The translations under genes were made by a program, and so were the position numbers. Below the pieces are notes generated by a model. The model was not told where the DNA came from, made no database searches, and worked only from the letters and a program-made list of their open reading frames with translations. This document shows positions 1 to 10,884 of a DNA stretch of 64,000 nt, piece by piece (the first letter of the stretch is position 1; every line of letters starts with the position of its first letter). The DNA is from Ahaetulla prasina (taxonomy: Eukaryota > Chordata > Lepidosauria > Squamata > Colubridae): the NCBI RefSeq assembly GCF_028640845.1, contig NC_080541.1:35865935-35929934 (forward strand), in the 5' to 3' direction.

Positions 1-104
1 CATGTGATGTATCGGGACTTTTCCTCCCTTCATTAAACTGGGTGTGGGCATGACCAGCGTGTGACACACCCAGCCCACGGGCTGGGATTTGACAGCCCTG
101 GGTT
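1..104. mobile_element. hAT-like MITE, family B (TGTCAAA ends), cut by window edge
   Basis: The right half of a small non-autonomous element ends in TTTGACAGCCCTG, the degenerate form of the TTTGACACCCCTG end seen in the complete copies at 29542, 26582 and 61953. The interior (GTGATG, GGGACTTTTCC, CATTAAA) lines up with those copies. The left end lies outside the window. Bases 112-144 (GGTGTCAAACTCGC) look like the left end of another fragment of the same family. Confidence 0.7.
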
Positions 105-144
105 AAGGCATGGGTGTCAAACTCGCTGGGTCATGTGATGCTCT

Positions 145-3100
145 AGTCCCATTTGGGCCAGTTAATTTCTCTTACCCCTAGGAAAGAGGTAATGGCAATA
201 ATTTCTGAATAATCTGTCCGGGCAATCTTGGAGGAATTGAACATAAGTGAAAGGAAGAAAAAAAAGTCATTAATAGGTTACCTACATGTAGTTGAGGGAG
301 GGGGCGTACTCTAATACGTTGCCTAGACTAACAACAAAATATCTGGAGATTTCTAGTAGGCTGCTCCAGTCAGGAAGGGAGAAAACTCAACTAATCTGAG
401 CATGCTTCTGGACGAGAGCGCAATAGGGTTGCTACTAGTTATTGAGTCTTTTCACTTTCACTAAAAGATTCAGAGCCTGTTAAACCTCTTTCTGGACTTG
501 TGTTACCCAGGAAGCTAGAAGAAAACTGAGCAGGTGATAACAGATACGACAGCTGCATCTGTTGATGAGCTGCTCTGTAAGCTACATGTCCTCAGACTCA
601 GCCATCAAAGGAAAACAAATTGTGTTTTATTTCCCAGAACGGATAACCAAAGCAATCTGGATAGAATATTGGAGCATTGCCCTGGACAAGTTAGAGGAAA
701 GAGTTGAAATACAGAAAAGGGGTTTTGAAGTCAGCTTCTGTTTCAAATGATTTGCACCAGGAAGACCAGTAATTTATGGTTGCGGTGTGGAAAAAGCCCG
801 GTGACAGAACCAGATAGTCTGAACACTTCAGTAGAGAGCTATGATAAGGGAGAGCTCCTCCATGTTCAGCAACAGATGGAAGCAATTGAGAAGAATGGCT
901 GGAAAAGTACAAATGGTTTGGAAAAGTGTGTATGTGTGTCTTCCTTTCCCAAAACATGTAGAGTGGAGTGTGGTGAGAAAGAATCCACTTTTCAGTCCCT
1001 CGCTTTTATTTTAACATTATTATAACAACTTCTATTTCTTGCATTTTATCCCTATCTGACATTTCTTCTTCTTCTCTCTACAGTTGTATGTGTGTGTAAG
1101 TATCTGACAATTTGAGATAAAATGAGATTTTGTGCATGGAAGCTTATGTTTTAATAAAAGAGTTTTTAAGATGACACAAGACTCTTTGTTGTTTCTACAG
1201 ATAAGAGAACCCTGGTTTACAGTCTTCAGGGAATGCCTAAAGAAAGATCTTAAGAGGAAGTATGGAGTAGCTCATTTAAATGCTAGACAATGTTTGGAGC
1301 ACAGCACCACTTACACATACTAATAAGGATCAATTTGTATGCATTAGCTAAAGACTTGCTGGAAGTAATTTAATATTTTGTAAAACAAAGGCCTTTATCA
1401 TATTTGAGTCGCAGCATGACACTGAACAAGGTCACCAAATAAATTTGTTTATGTGTATCTGGTCTAGGCTTAAGATAAGAGCACTATATTTACCAAAGAT
1501 AGGGATCAGGTTCTTAATAGCTTTTTTGGGGTTCTTGATAAGCAAATATCTTTTTGTACTTAAGGATTTGTTTGTTAAAAGGTGTTAAGATATTCAACAG
1601 TGACTGTTTTCCAGAATCTTTTGCAATGGATTCACAGAGCCTTCATTCTCCCTCGTGTCCTTTTTGCAATATCCCAGCTTTTGAAGAATATGTATTTATT
1701 TTTAATAATGTGAACTTTATTAACTCTATAAAGGTATATATAGCCTGTTAGATATTTCTATACCATGTTGATCTCCCATCTCTGAAATGTCCCTTTCTCA
1801 AAACTGAATGTTTTATGGAAAAACTGCATAAATGTTGCTATTATTCTGGTCAGCAACTGTACTTTCAAGATATTAATATTTTCCTCCAACTATTAACTAT
1901 TTTAATTTCAGAACTTTTAGAAATGTTCTTTGATGGGTTCCATGATTTAAATTGTGTTCCACTGTTCTGAAAATTAGACCGTTCCATCTGAAAATGGAAT
2001 CGCCATGTGCATTATGTCAGCTAAGAACCGACTTTTGTTATTTATGAATTCTGGCATTGGCTAATCTCACAGAAGTATATTATGACCAGGAATATTCATG
2101 TTGGAGAAAACCACTGCTTGAATTCTAGCACAAGAACCTGGATTGAATTCTACTGTTTTGCTCTCCTCATAAGACTCCATCCCTCTGTTGACAATATACA
2201 GCAGCAGGTAGACACAGGTAAATAGGGATTGAAACTCCATTTCTTCCTAGTTCCTTTTGTGAAAGGAAAGAATCAAGATTAAAATGAGGTAGGCCTCAAA
2301 TTTAATTGCCATATATTAACAGTGCAAACTAGAAAGATTTCGCAGGAAAAAAGCAATATTTGTAATCAGTTGCATTGGCATAAATTAATCTTAAATTTGC
2401 TAAGTAGATAGTCTCAGAAGCTATTTTGAACCAAGGAAATTAAAGAAACATTCAGAAATAAAGGAAATAACAATAATAGATGGCAAAATATTTCATATTT
2501 ACATGTGAGTATGTGTTAAACTGCTGGTCAGTATTGGGAATGTGGAACTGATTCAGCAAAAAATACATCTGCTGAGGTCTGTTAGAAATAAGTTACAGTA
2601 TAAAAGAAGGAGATGAGGTCTAGTTCATCGCCATTGGCTATAGCTGCTTTTTGCTGGACTAAGCTGCCATCTCTGGACCTCATTGCAACGGGCTGTTAAT
2701 GTAAGTTGTCTTCTCCATGTTGGCTTCCTCATGTTCAAATTGCTCATGAAAATAAACCTCTGAATCTTAAAGTGAGAATTTTTGTTGTTTTCTGCTGCTG
2801 TCTCCTGTTTCTTTACTGGGACTCTCTTTAGGACAGGACTCATTTTATCACACTTTCCATATTACAAACACAGGTTGGATAGGCCCCAATTAGTGGCAGA
2901 CGTAGTTATTAGAAATCTAACAGCAGTATATCAATCTGAAAATAAATATTTTTACATTTTCCAGAGATTAGGAATCTAATAACTTGTGCTAGCCCAAGGA
3001 CTGGAAATCTGCCAAGCAGTTTCTTAGAGCCCCTTGGGATCTTACTACTGTCCATTCCCTTTTTCCATGGCTGCCATTTTAGAAATGGTAGTTTCAGGAA

Positions 3101-4058
3101 AGAGCAATGAACTCTGTCCTTTCTCGTTATCCAGTCTTTTTTCTTCAGCCCCATCCTCTCAGTAGCTGTCGTAATAGTTGAATATTTTCCATTCTGTTCT
3201 CTGCTGAAACATTTGTAACATTTGCTTGTTGAGAATGCCATTCTGTGGCTTAAATTGCTTCACCTGACAGGACTCTATCTCTTTCCTAGGGCAGACTTAC
3301 ACTTTCTTTCTGACTCACAACAGTCCAGACCATCCACCTTTCTGTGGGTGCAAAAATAGATGTCCTTTTGGCTTCATATTTGCATTTTCCAGCTTTGATT
3401 CAAAACTGCCTTAAGCTCTTCAGAATATGTTTTTCACCAATGTGACAGAGGAGCAGTTTAGCTCCAGTTGACTGATGCGCCTATCCCTCCATCAGCTGAG
3501 GAGTGGTCCGTGAGCTATTTTGTCCTGGATGTGGATGTTTTCATTTTTTAAACAAAAATCTTGTAGTTGATCCAACAATGGCCTGATAATTGCCTGATTC
3601 GTGAAACATCCTTACTCTTAGGAACTCTTGCTTCATATTAGCCTTTCATCTTCAAGAGGGCAACCCTTTCAATTTATAGGTGAAGCAAATTTCCCTTGCT
3701 TCTGCACAACCTGTCTACAATACTGCAAGTACTTTTTTCCCTTCTTACTACTTTGTTTCTATGAGACTGAACCATAACTTATTCTTTGCTACAAGATTTT
3801 CATGGACCTACAGAGGAACATGGGAATAAAAGACCAATTGATACCCTTTTGTGTTGATTCAGAGCAATGGCGATACCATAAAGAGATTTTTTTTAAAAAA
3901 ATCTGGTTATAGGAGATAATGAGAGACAAGGGCTGAAAGAATCCAAATGTTTGCAAAAGCAAAGAAAAGACCCTGCTAGACCTGGCCACATAGGAGCAGG
4001 TCACCATGGCTTGTTTTTTTGCTTGATGGGAAGGACATGATGAAAGGGATTGACCAAT
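145..4058. other. Unique-looking AT-rich DNA, nothing recognised
   Basis: Several short open frames occur, the most protein-like being 562-750 on the plus strand (62 codons, rich in aromatic and charged residues, e.g. FYFPERITKAIWIEYW). I do not recognise it and it lacks clear splice sites. No RNA gene, terminal repeat or retroelement tail was recognised. Confidence 0.4.
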
Positions 4059-4066
4059 GAGTAATG

Positions 4067-4244
4067 CAGCAGCCACTGAGCTTTTGGGCACCAGGGACCA
4101 TTTCCACGGAGGGTGGTTTTTCTGTGGATGGGGGTGGCCTTGTTTTGCATGCTGTCTGGATCCCATGCATGAGTGGATGGGGCTTCGCTCACTTGTGCGA
4201 CCTGGTTCTTGGTGGGTTATGGATAAGTGGTTGGGGAACCTCTG
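4067..4244. mobile_element. hAT-like MITE, family C (CACCAGGGACC), with target duplication
   Basis: The element starts CAGCAGCCACTGAGC, carries the family block TTTGGGCACCAGGGACC and ends GTTGGGGAACCTCTG. The flanks are GAGTAATG (4059-4066) and TTGTAATG (4245-4252), six of eight identical, as expected for an old hAT 8-bp target duplication. Related copies lie at 11037, 34937 and 48249. There is no transposase, so it was mobilised in trans. Confidence 0.7.
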
Positions 4245-4431
4245 TTGTAATGTTCATAATCCATATTGAGCAACTGCTTAGCCTATCTGCCGATCTACAG
4301 CAGTTAGGACTGGAATTTCTGAAGTTGGCTTAAAAATCAGATGGGAGCAATTTAGGGTGCAAGGCAGAATTGCCCTATTGTAAGGTAGTAAAAAGACAGA
4401 AAGTAGGGATAAAATATATATATATCTGTGG

Positions 4432-4688
4432 CAGGGGTTAAATCCAGCAGGTTCTGACAGGATCTGGAGAACCAGTAGTGGAAATTTTGAGTAGTTCAGA
4501 GAACTAGCAAATCTCACCTCTGGCTGGTCCCAGAGTGGGGTAGGAATGGGGATTTTGCAGTATCCTTCCCCTGGAGTGGGGTGGAAATGGGGATTTTGCA
4601 GTATCCTTCCCCTGCCACGCCCACCAAGCCACACCATGCCCATCAACCCACGCCCACAGAACCGGTAGTAAAAAAATTTGGATTTGGA
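4432..4688 (+). mobile_element. hAT-like MITE, family A (GGGGTGAAATCC), degenerate right end
   Basis: Begins CAGGGGTTAAATCCAGCAGG and proceeds through the family blocks GGTTCTGACAGG, GGAAATTTTGAGTAGTTC, GATTTTGCAGTATCCTTCCC and CCACGCCCACCAAGCC. The block GGGGATTTTGCAGTATCC is duplicated in tandem. The right end stops at AATTTGGATTTGG, without the usual CACCACTG terminus. Same orientation as the copy at 16263. Confidence 0.75.
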
Positions 4689-5479
4689 TTGGAGTTCATG
4701 CATCCATTTCTTTATTTTTTTCTTAAAGAGGGTAGGTGGGAAATTTATGACTCTGCAAGTGTTATTGTATTCCAATCCCAACCATTACTGCAATTTGGCA
4801 TCTTGTAATATTGATTCTTACAGTCCAACAAGATATGAAATCTTATAAACTTCCCATTTATATTTAAATTTTAATTGGAGGAATAGAGCCATGTAATTCA
4901 ATTTAATTGTACCTACTCAGTCCAATTCTAAGCTAAGTTTGATTAGAATTGCAGCCTTTGGTTCCTGACACTATAATAACCTATAGCTACCCACACAGAT
5001 TATACTACTGTAAAATCTTGGCTAAATGATTGTTGTAGTAAACGTGTTATCTGAAGAAAGACAGATTCCATAATTGGAAATGATTAGGAGATAAAGACAT
5101 GCTTCTGGGAAATCCCCAAGATTTGAACTTTTTAAAAACTAAAGCCTCAAACCCCAGCACTTGAAGCCAAATAGAAAATATAATAGTGGTTTGGCATGGA
5201 TGGGTGTGTGTGAATATTCATATTCAGAGTACAGGAATAAGAATTCTGTGAGCACCTAGGAATTGCTTTCACCATGAAAAGTCAACATCCTTTTCAATAA
5301 AAAGCAGGTCCTGCTTTTCTTTACTTTAACAATCTAATTTAGAAGGGAAAAAAGAGCATTATTGTTATTGTTATTGTTATTGTTATTATTATTATTCTTC
5401 ACAAAATGACAGTATACACAGCAAACGTGATAACTATGCTGGATTTCGTATCACTAATCACTAGTCGAACACTTCCCAT
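4689..5479. other. AT-rich unique DNA with a short TTATTG/ATT microsatellite
   Basis: A short simple repeat of TTATTG and ATT units lies near 5360-5396. Nothing else recognised. Confidence 0.4.
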
Positions 5480-5895
5480 GATGATGATGATGATGATTTA
5501 CTTTATTCATTAAACATGAAACTCAGTCAACTGAACATTCAAAAATGCATCACAAATATCATTGACTGGTGCTAATGGTTGATACGGGCTGCTGCCAGCA
5601 TCCTAGGTATCAACCAAGTACCTTCTTAAGATGTACGATGCTTCAAGTAGTGCAGTTTTTTGCAGTTCTGCTGGTGTTATTGCAGGAAGCTGCAATTCGT
5701 TGATGTATCTTATAAAATTCTTGGACATGGTACCAAGTGCCCTGATGACAATGGGTATCACTGTTATGTGCTTCATCCATAATCATGTAGTAGTAGTAGT
5801 AGTAGTTGTGAAATAATTGAGAATCAGAAAGTCCTGCCAATCTTTTTATAAATCATCCGGAGATATGCCAAGAATCTGTTTCACGGCAATTAAAG
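5480..5895 (-). mobile_element. 3' fragment of a non-LTR retrotransposon with (ATC)n tail, minus strand
   Basis: Read on the minus strand, a broken frame contains IPIVIRALGT followed by an LP.ITPAELQKTALLEAS-like stretch, then a stop and a short (ATC)n tail (plus strand GATGATGAT, 5480-5497). The VIP-VI-ALGT and QKT-LL-A blocks resemble the C-terminus of R4/Dong-like or related non-LTR polyproteins. The family is from memory and tentative; that this is a LINE tail is more secure. A (TAC)n stretch at 5790-5806 interrupts it. Upstream domains are missing. Confidence 0.5.
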
Positions 5896-6521
5896 TTTGT
5901 TAGACTTGGATTGCTATTGTGTTTTAAGCATTATTCCTATGCACTTTTGAATTGGTAACCTATAAAAGGGTAGTGGATGAATTGAAAAAGGCATCACACT
6001 GGCCTTTATTAATTGTTTTAACAAAGTTCATCCACAGATCAATGAACTAAGCATAGGTCGAAATGTAAACAAAACATTGGGCTGTAACCACTCATCATTT
6101 TGTTCTTGTTTGCATTTTAAAGAATGGATCGAAAAAAACTGCCATTCTTTTAACTTCTCTGCCAATTCTCTTCATCTGAAGTACATAAGATTGGCTGAGG
6201 TGAACCCTACTCCACACTGCCTATCTTTGTTCTGCGTAAGTGTGTGTAGCTGCACATCTTGTTATTTGTGTTGCTTTGGTTAAAAAGAATAACTTTTTTC
6301 GCTACACTCTGTTTTCTGAATTATTGTAATAATTCTGCTGCTGTTTTGCAATAAAGCCTAATGCAATATATATATTTTTTTAAAAAAAGGCTAACCATAA
6401 TTAGAGTACGATTCCAAGCAGGATTCAAAATACAATGTATTTAATAGATGTTTCTGAGCCCTGAGCCTTGAGACTGCTATTTCCGAAAATTGATGTATTA
6501 GGTTGCTAGGTGCCCACTAAC
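5896..6521. other. Unique DNA with an isolated 31-bp LINE-B match
   Basis: Nothing recognised except bases 6042-6072, which match 30211-30241 exactly, inside the minus-strand LINE-B copy. The flanks on both sides do not match. Confidence 0.4.
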
Positions 6522-6543
6522 CTGAAGAAAAAAACTCCAGTAT

Positions 6544-7019
6544 CAGTGGTGAAATCCAATTTTTTTTACTATCGATTCTGTGGGCGTGGCTTGGTGGGTG
6601 TGGCAGGAGAAAGATCCTGCAAAATCTCCATTCCCACCCCACTCTAAGGGCCGGTGAATGGCGCAGGCTGGTAAGGCCTGTTATTAAGAACACAAAGCCT
6701 GCAATTACTGCAGGTTCGAGCCCGGCCCAAGGTTGACTCAGCCTTCCATCCTTTATAAGGTAGGTAAAATGAGGACCCAGATTGTTGGGGGGGCAATAAG
6801 TTGACTTTGTAAAAATATACAAATAGAATGAGACTATTGCCTTATACACTGTAAGCCGCCCTGAGTCTTCGGAGAAGGGCGGGGTATAAATGTAAACAAA
6901 AAAAACACAAAAAAACTCTGGGGCCAGCCAGAGGTGGTATTTGCCGGTTCTCCGAACTGCTCAAAATTTCCGCTACCAGTTCTCCAGTATCTGTCAGAAC
7001 CTACTGGATTTCACCCCTG
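6544..7019 (-). mobile_element. Composite hAT-like MITE (family A) carrying a nested SINE, copy 1
   Basis: The ends are CAGTGGTGAAATCCAA and TGGATTTCACCCCTG, inverted repeats of each other. The flanks are TCCAGTAT (6536-6543) and CCCAGTAT (7020-7027), seven of eight identical, the hAT hallmark. Relative to the copy at 16263 it lies in the opposite orientation. The MITE reads CCACTCT|GGGGCC in intact copies, and here a SINE sits exactly at that point. Confidence 0.88.
6646..6914 (+). mobile_element. tRNA-derived SINE with LINE-A-type hairpin tail (nested, copy 1)
   Basis: The head has pol III promoter boxes: A box TGGCGCAGGCTGG (6659-6671) and B box GGTTCGAGCCC (6713-6723). A middle region follows, then a tail GTAAGCCGCCCTGAGTC / GGGCGGGGTATAAAT, then an A-rich end. 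The tail matches the 3' hairpin of LINE-A, e.g. 61671-61715. The short target duplication is ACTCT. This is a mobile element, not a working tRNA gene. Confidence 0.88.
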
Positions 7020-7564
7020 CCCAGTATTCATTTTATGTGTGTTTCGTTGTAGAGAATATCAGCATATGGCAAATAGGATGCTGCAGAGGCCATTGGTTGC
7101 CTATATGTTGGAGGTAGAGTCTTGTTAATTAGATAAGGAAAAATAGGTGTATTAGTGGTTGGTGGAGAAGCTACCATAACTAGTGGTGCCCTACCTCTGG
7201 ACAGGGCAGAAAAACTAGCTTGGTGGATAGCAGGTACTCCACTAACTTCATTTTTTATTCTTCGTATCAATATTTCTACTCTGTGGCAACATTAAGGAAG
7301 AAACAAAGGAGTTTCCAAGATCTGCAGCAAGACCTTTTTTCTCCAAACATTAGACAGATTCTAATACATAGCTGTTAAGCTTCATTCAGTTTGGGAGAGT
7401 TCAGACTAGTATTTCTCAAACTTTATGAGCCATAAATAAACTTGCTGGAGAAATATGGCCAGTCTATTTTTCCCAGAATTGATGCAGAGCCACAATGACA
7501 ACCTTTGCTACAAATTTGGGAATCTCTATTTAAACCACAACACTGCAAACACTGTCTATTAATA

Positions 7565-7696
7565 CAGGGGTCTCCAACCTTGGTCCCTTTAAGACTTGTG
7601 GACTTCAACTCCCAGAGTCCCTCAGCCAGCAAAGCTGGCTGAGGAACTCTGGGAGTTGAAGTCCACAAGTCTTAAAGGACCAAGGTTGAAGACCCC
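7565..7696. mobile_element. Palindromic hAT-like MITE, family D (copy 1)
   Basis: A near-perfect fold-back: the left half GGACTTCAACTCCCAGAG...CAGCCAGC is mirrored by GCTGGCTG...CTCTGGGAGTTGAAGTCC around an AAA centre. The ends are CAGGGGTCTCCAACC and GGTTGAAGACCCC. The left flank is TATTAATA. The terminal TG and the first base of the right flank are deleted here but intact in the copy at 9254. Confidence 0.85.
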
Positions 7697-8044
7697 ATTA
7701 ATATATAAGCAAATATTAGGGTAAACTATAGAGACCAAAGTTCAAGTCTATTCTCAGCCATGAAAGGATGACTTTGGGTCAACTTTTTCCTCTCAACTCA
7801 ACCAACCTCACAAGGTTGTTGTTGGAGATCTCATGAAGGAGGAGAATCCATATACAGGTAGTCCTCAATTGGTACCAGAATTTCCATTTCTAAGCAAGGT
7901 GTTTGTTAAGTGTGTTAAGCACCTGGCCGACACATTATGACTAAATTATAAAAGATACTTTAGTGTGATCCTTAGAGAAGCACACACACACTGGAAAGCA
8001 CACTATCAACAAAAATCTGTGTATTCAATTGTTATTCAGTTTTT
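7697..8044. other. Non-coding stretch with an ACAGGTAGTCCTC repeat fragment
   Basis: From about 7855 the text ACAGGTAGTCCTCAATTGGTACC resembles the start of a dispersed reptile repeat (ACAGGTAGTCCTCGACTTACG-like, from memory). Only about 90 bases look related. The stretch repeats at about 9389-9736. No gene. Confidence 0.4.
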
Positions 8045-8158
8045 ATTTTTCAGCTACTGAAGAAAAACTCCAGTATCAGTGGTGAAATCCAATTTTTTTT
8101 ACTATCGATTCTGTGGGCGTGGCTTGGTGGGTGTGGCAGGAGAAAGATCCTGCAAAAT

Positions 8159-8332
8159 CTCCATTCCCTCCCCCCTCCTGGGGGAGGGATATTGCAAAAT
8201 CTCCATTCCTCCCCTCCTGGGGAGGGATATTGCAAATCTCCATTCCTCCCCTCCTGGGGAGGGATATTGCAAAATCTCCATTCCCTCCCCCCTCCTGGGG
8301 GAGGGATATTGCAAAATCTCCATTCCCACCCC
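8159..8332. repeat. Minisatellite of 37-42 bp units inside the MITE
   Basis: About four tandem units run CTCCATTCCTCCCC, CTCCTGGGG(G)AGGG, ATATTGCAAAAT, each with a small internal palindrome (CCTCC/GGAGG). The sister copy at 6544 lacks the expansion, so it arose after or during the duplication. Its open frames in several phases are by-products of the repeat. Confidence 0.88.
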
Positions 8333-8337
8333 ACTCT

Positions 8338-8603
8338 AAGGGCCGGTGAATGGCGCAGGCTGGTAAGGCCTGTTATTAAGAACACAAAGCCTGCAATTAC
8401 TGCAGGTTCGAGCCCGGCCCAAGGTTGACTCAGCCTTCCATCCTTTATAAGGTAGGTAAAATGAGGACCCAGATTGTTGGGGGGGCAATAAGTTGACTTT
8501 GTAAAAAAATATACAAATAGAATGAGACTATTGCCTTATACACTGTAAGCCGCCCTGAGTCTTCGGAGAAGGGCGGGGTATAAATGTAAACAAAAAAAAA
8601 AAA
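8338..8603 (+). mobile_element. tRNA-derived SINE with LINE-A-type tail (nested, copy 2)
   Basis: Duplicate of the SINE at 6646, with the same A and B boxes, hairpin tail and ACTCT flanks. The poly(A)-like end differs in length. Confidence 0.88.
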
Positions 8604-9253
8604 ACTCTGGGGCCAGCCAGAGGTGATATTTGCCGGTTGTCTGAACTACTCAAAATTTCCGCTACCAGTTCTCCAGTATCTGTCAGAACCTACTGGATTT
8701 CACCCCTGCCCAGTATTCATTTTATGTGTGTTTCGTTGTAGAGAATATCAGCATATGGCAAATAGGATGCTGCAGAGGCCATTGGTTGCCTATATGTTGG
8801 AGGTAGAGTCTTGTTAATTAGATAAGGAAAAATAGGTGTATTAGTGGTTGGTGGAGAAGCTACCATAACTAGTGGTGCCCTACCTCTGGACAGGGCAGAA
8901 AAACTAGCTTGGTGGATAGCAGGTACTCCACTAACTTCATTTTTTATTCTTCGTATCAATATTTCTACTCTGTGGCAACATTAAGGAAGAAACAAAGGAG
9001 TTTCCAAGATCTGCAGCAAGACCTTTTTTCTCCAAACATTAGACAGATTCTAATACATAGCTGTTAAGCTTCATTCAGTTTGGGAGAGTTCAGACTAGTA
9101 TTTCTCAAACTTTATGAGCCATAAATAAACTTGCTGGAGAAATATGGCCAGTCTATTTTTCCCAGAATTGATGCAGAGCCACAATGACAACCTTTGCTAC
9201 AAATTTGGGAATCTCTATTTAAACCACAACACTGCAAACACTGTCTATTAATA

Positions 9254-9388
9254 CAGGGGTCTCCAACCTTGGTCCCTTTAAGACTTGTGGACTTCAACTC
9301 CCAGAGGCCCTCAGCCAGCAAAGCTGGCTGAGGAACTCTGGGAGTTGAAGTCCACAAGTCTTAAAGGGACCAAGGTTGAAGACCCCTG
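9254..9388. mobile_element. Palindromic hAT-like MITE, family D (copy 2, complete)
   Basis: Complete ends CAGGGGTCTCCAACC and AGACCCCTG, flanked by TATTAATA (9246-9253) and CATTAATA (9389-9396). The two arms of about 65 nt pair almost perfectly. Duplicate of the copy at 7565. Confidence 0.88.
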
Positions 9389-9736
9389 CATTAATATATA
9401 AGCAAATATTAGGGTAAACTATAGAGACCAAAGTTCAAGTCTATTCTCAGCCATGAAAGGATGACTTTGGGTCAACTTTTTCCTCTCAACTCAACCAACC
9501 TCACAAGGTTGTTGTTGGAGATCTCATGAAGGAGGAGAATCCATATACAGGTAGTCCTCAATTGGTACCAGAATTTCCATTTCTAAGCAAGGTGTTTGTT
9601 AAGTGTGTTAAGCACCTGGCCGACACATTATGACTAAATTATAAAAGATACTTTAGTGTGATCCTTAGAGAAGCACACATACACTGGAAAGCACACTATC
9701 AACAAAAATCTGTGTATTCAATTGTTATTCAGTTTT

Positions 9737-10433
9737 TTAACTTTTGTTACATAAATCAATTGAAAGTCAGAAAGTCAGAAAGCTGTCATAGAGATTTGGA
9801 CCATCACTTACACAACTGCCTACTATTTATGATGATTTTTGTGGGCAAGCACTTAAAGTAAAATTTACTTTACTTTTCATACTAGGATTTTTCTGCATGT
9901 GAAAATCAAGAGCACTGATCATTACAAATCTTACATTCATCATCATACATTGAAAACTTTGAACTGATATATTTAATATTTATGTGACAACACCGAATCC
10001 ATAATCAACTATTTTTTAAAAGTAATTTATTTGTTGAGAAGAAAAACAGAAATGTTTGCAGTAAGGTTAAATAGAACTTCTCTATCTCTCTACTTCCGGC
10101 AATTCCCAAACCTTACACTGGATTTGGGTCGCTAGTAGCACATTATTCAACTATAATTAAATTATAGACACTGTAGTGCAAGTAGTCTGGCTTTTGCTAT
10201 CTGATGAGAGATAGAAAACATTCGAACTGTGTGATTTGTCAAAACTCCCCAGAAGATCTTGATTATGGTAGCAGACACACTTCATTGCCAAAATAATCCC
10301 TTTTGATTTAGGTAGCTGTTCCAAGCAGAGTGTCTGTTCTATTTTATTGGCACATAACTTATTCTTTACAATGGAGTGCACATAAACAAAAGGTAGGCAT
10401 AAGCCAAGACTATCAAAATCAAAGGCTATACCC
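9737..10433. other. Unique AT-rich DNA, nothing recognised
   Basis: Begins beyond the right edge of the segmental duplication. A minus-strand open frame (10157-10381, 74 codons) has no recognisable motif. Confidence 0.35.
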
Positions 10434-10535
10434 CAGGGGTGAAATCTAAAAATTTTCCCTACAGGTTTTGTGGGCGTGGCTTAATGGGTGTGGCAGGAGA
10501 AAGATCCTGCAAAATCTCCATTCCCACCCCACTCT

Positions 10536-10884
10536 AAGGGCCGGTGAATGGCGCAGGCTGGTAAGGCCTGTTATTAAGAACAGCCTGTTATTAAGAACAG
10601 CCTGTTATTAAGAACAGCCTGTTATTAAGAACAGCCTGTTATTAAGAACAGCCTGTTATTAAGAACACAAAGCCTGCAATTACTGCAGGTTCGAGCCCGG
10701 CCCAAGGTTGACTCAGCCTTCCATCCTTTATAAGGTAGGTAAAATGAGGACCCAGATTGTTGGGGGGGCAATAAGTTGACTTTGTAAAAATATACAAATA
10801 GAATGAGACTATTGCCTTATACACTGTAAGCCGCCCTGAGTCTTCGGAGAAGGGCGGGGTATAAATGTAAACAAAACAAAAAAA
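10536..10884 (+). mobile_element. tRNA-derived SINE (nested) with expansion between A and B boxes
   Basis: Same SINE as at 6646, with A box TGGCGCAGGCTGG, B box GGTTCGAGCCC, the GCCGCCCTGAGTC hairpin tail and flanking ACTCT (10531-10535, 10885-10889). A 17-bp unit between the promoter boxes is repeated six times. Confidence 0.88.
10567..10668 (+). repeat. 17-bp tandem repeat, six units, inside the SINE head
   Basis: The unit CCTGTTATTAAGAACAG starts at 10567, 10584, 10601, 10618, 10635 and 10652. The last unit runs into the normal ACAAAGCC continuation. The copies at 6646 and 8338 have a single unit. The expansion lengthens the A-to-B box spacing by 85 bp. Confidence 0.95.

Larger units (their letters stand above)
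8077..8708 (-). mobile_element. Composite hAT-like MITE with nested SINE, copy 2 (in the duplication)
   Basis: Same ends and same TCCAGTAT / CCCAGTAT flanks as the copy at 6544, because both lie within the segmental duplication. It differs by an internal minisatellite at 8159-8332. Around 8625-8650 it shares bases (GTGATATTTGCCGGTTGTCTG) with the copy at 10434 rather than with its duplicate at 6544. Confidence 0.88.
6522..9736. repeat. Tandem segmental duplication, two copies of about 1.5 and 1.7 kb
   Basis: Copy 1 (6522-8044) and copy 2 (8057-9736) are nearly identical and carry the same elements in the same order: composite MITE+SINE, unique stretch, palindromic MITE, unique stretch. Copy 2 is longer because a 37-42 bp minisatellite expanded within its MITE. 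A 12-nt filler (8045-8056) separates the copies and is absent from both outer edges. Confidence 0.9.

Noticed and set aside
562..750. 62-codon protein-like frame near the window start
   Set aside because: I could not assign it to any family or show splice sites; mentioned in the stretch annotation only.
6659..6723. tRNA gene
   Set aside because: A and B boxes are present but there is no tRNA cloverleaf, and the unit continues into a LINE-like tail; it is a SINE head.
8050..8385. Open frames of 75-111 codons through the minisatellite
   Set aside because: Glycine/proline-rich peptides on both strands follow directly from the 37-42 bp repeat.
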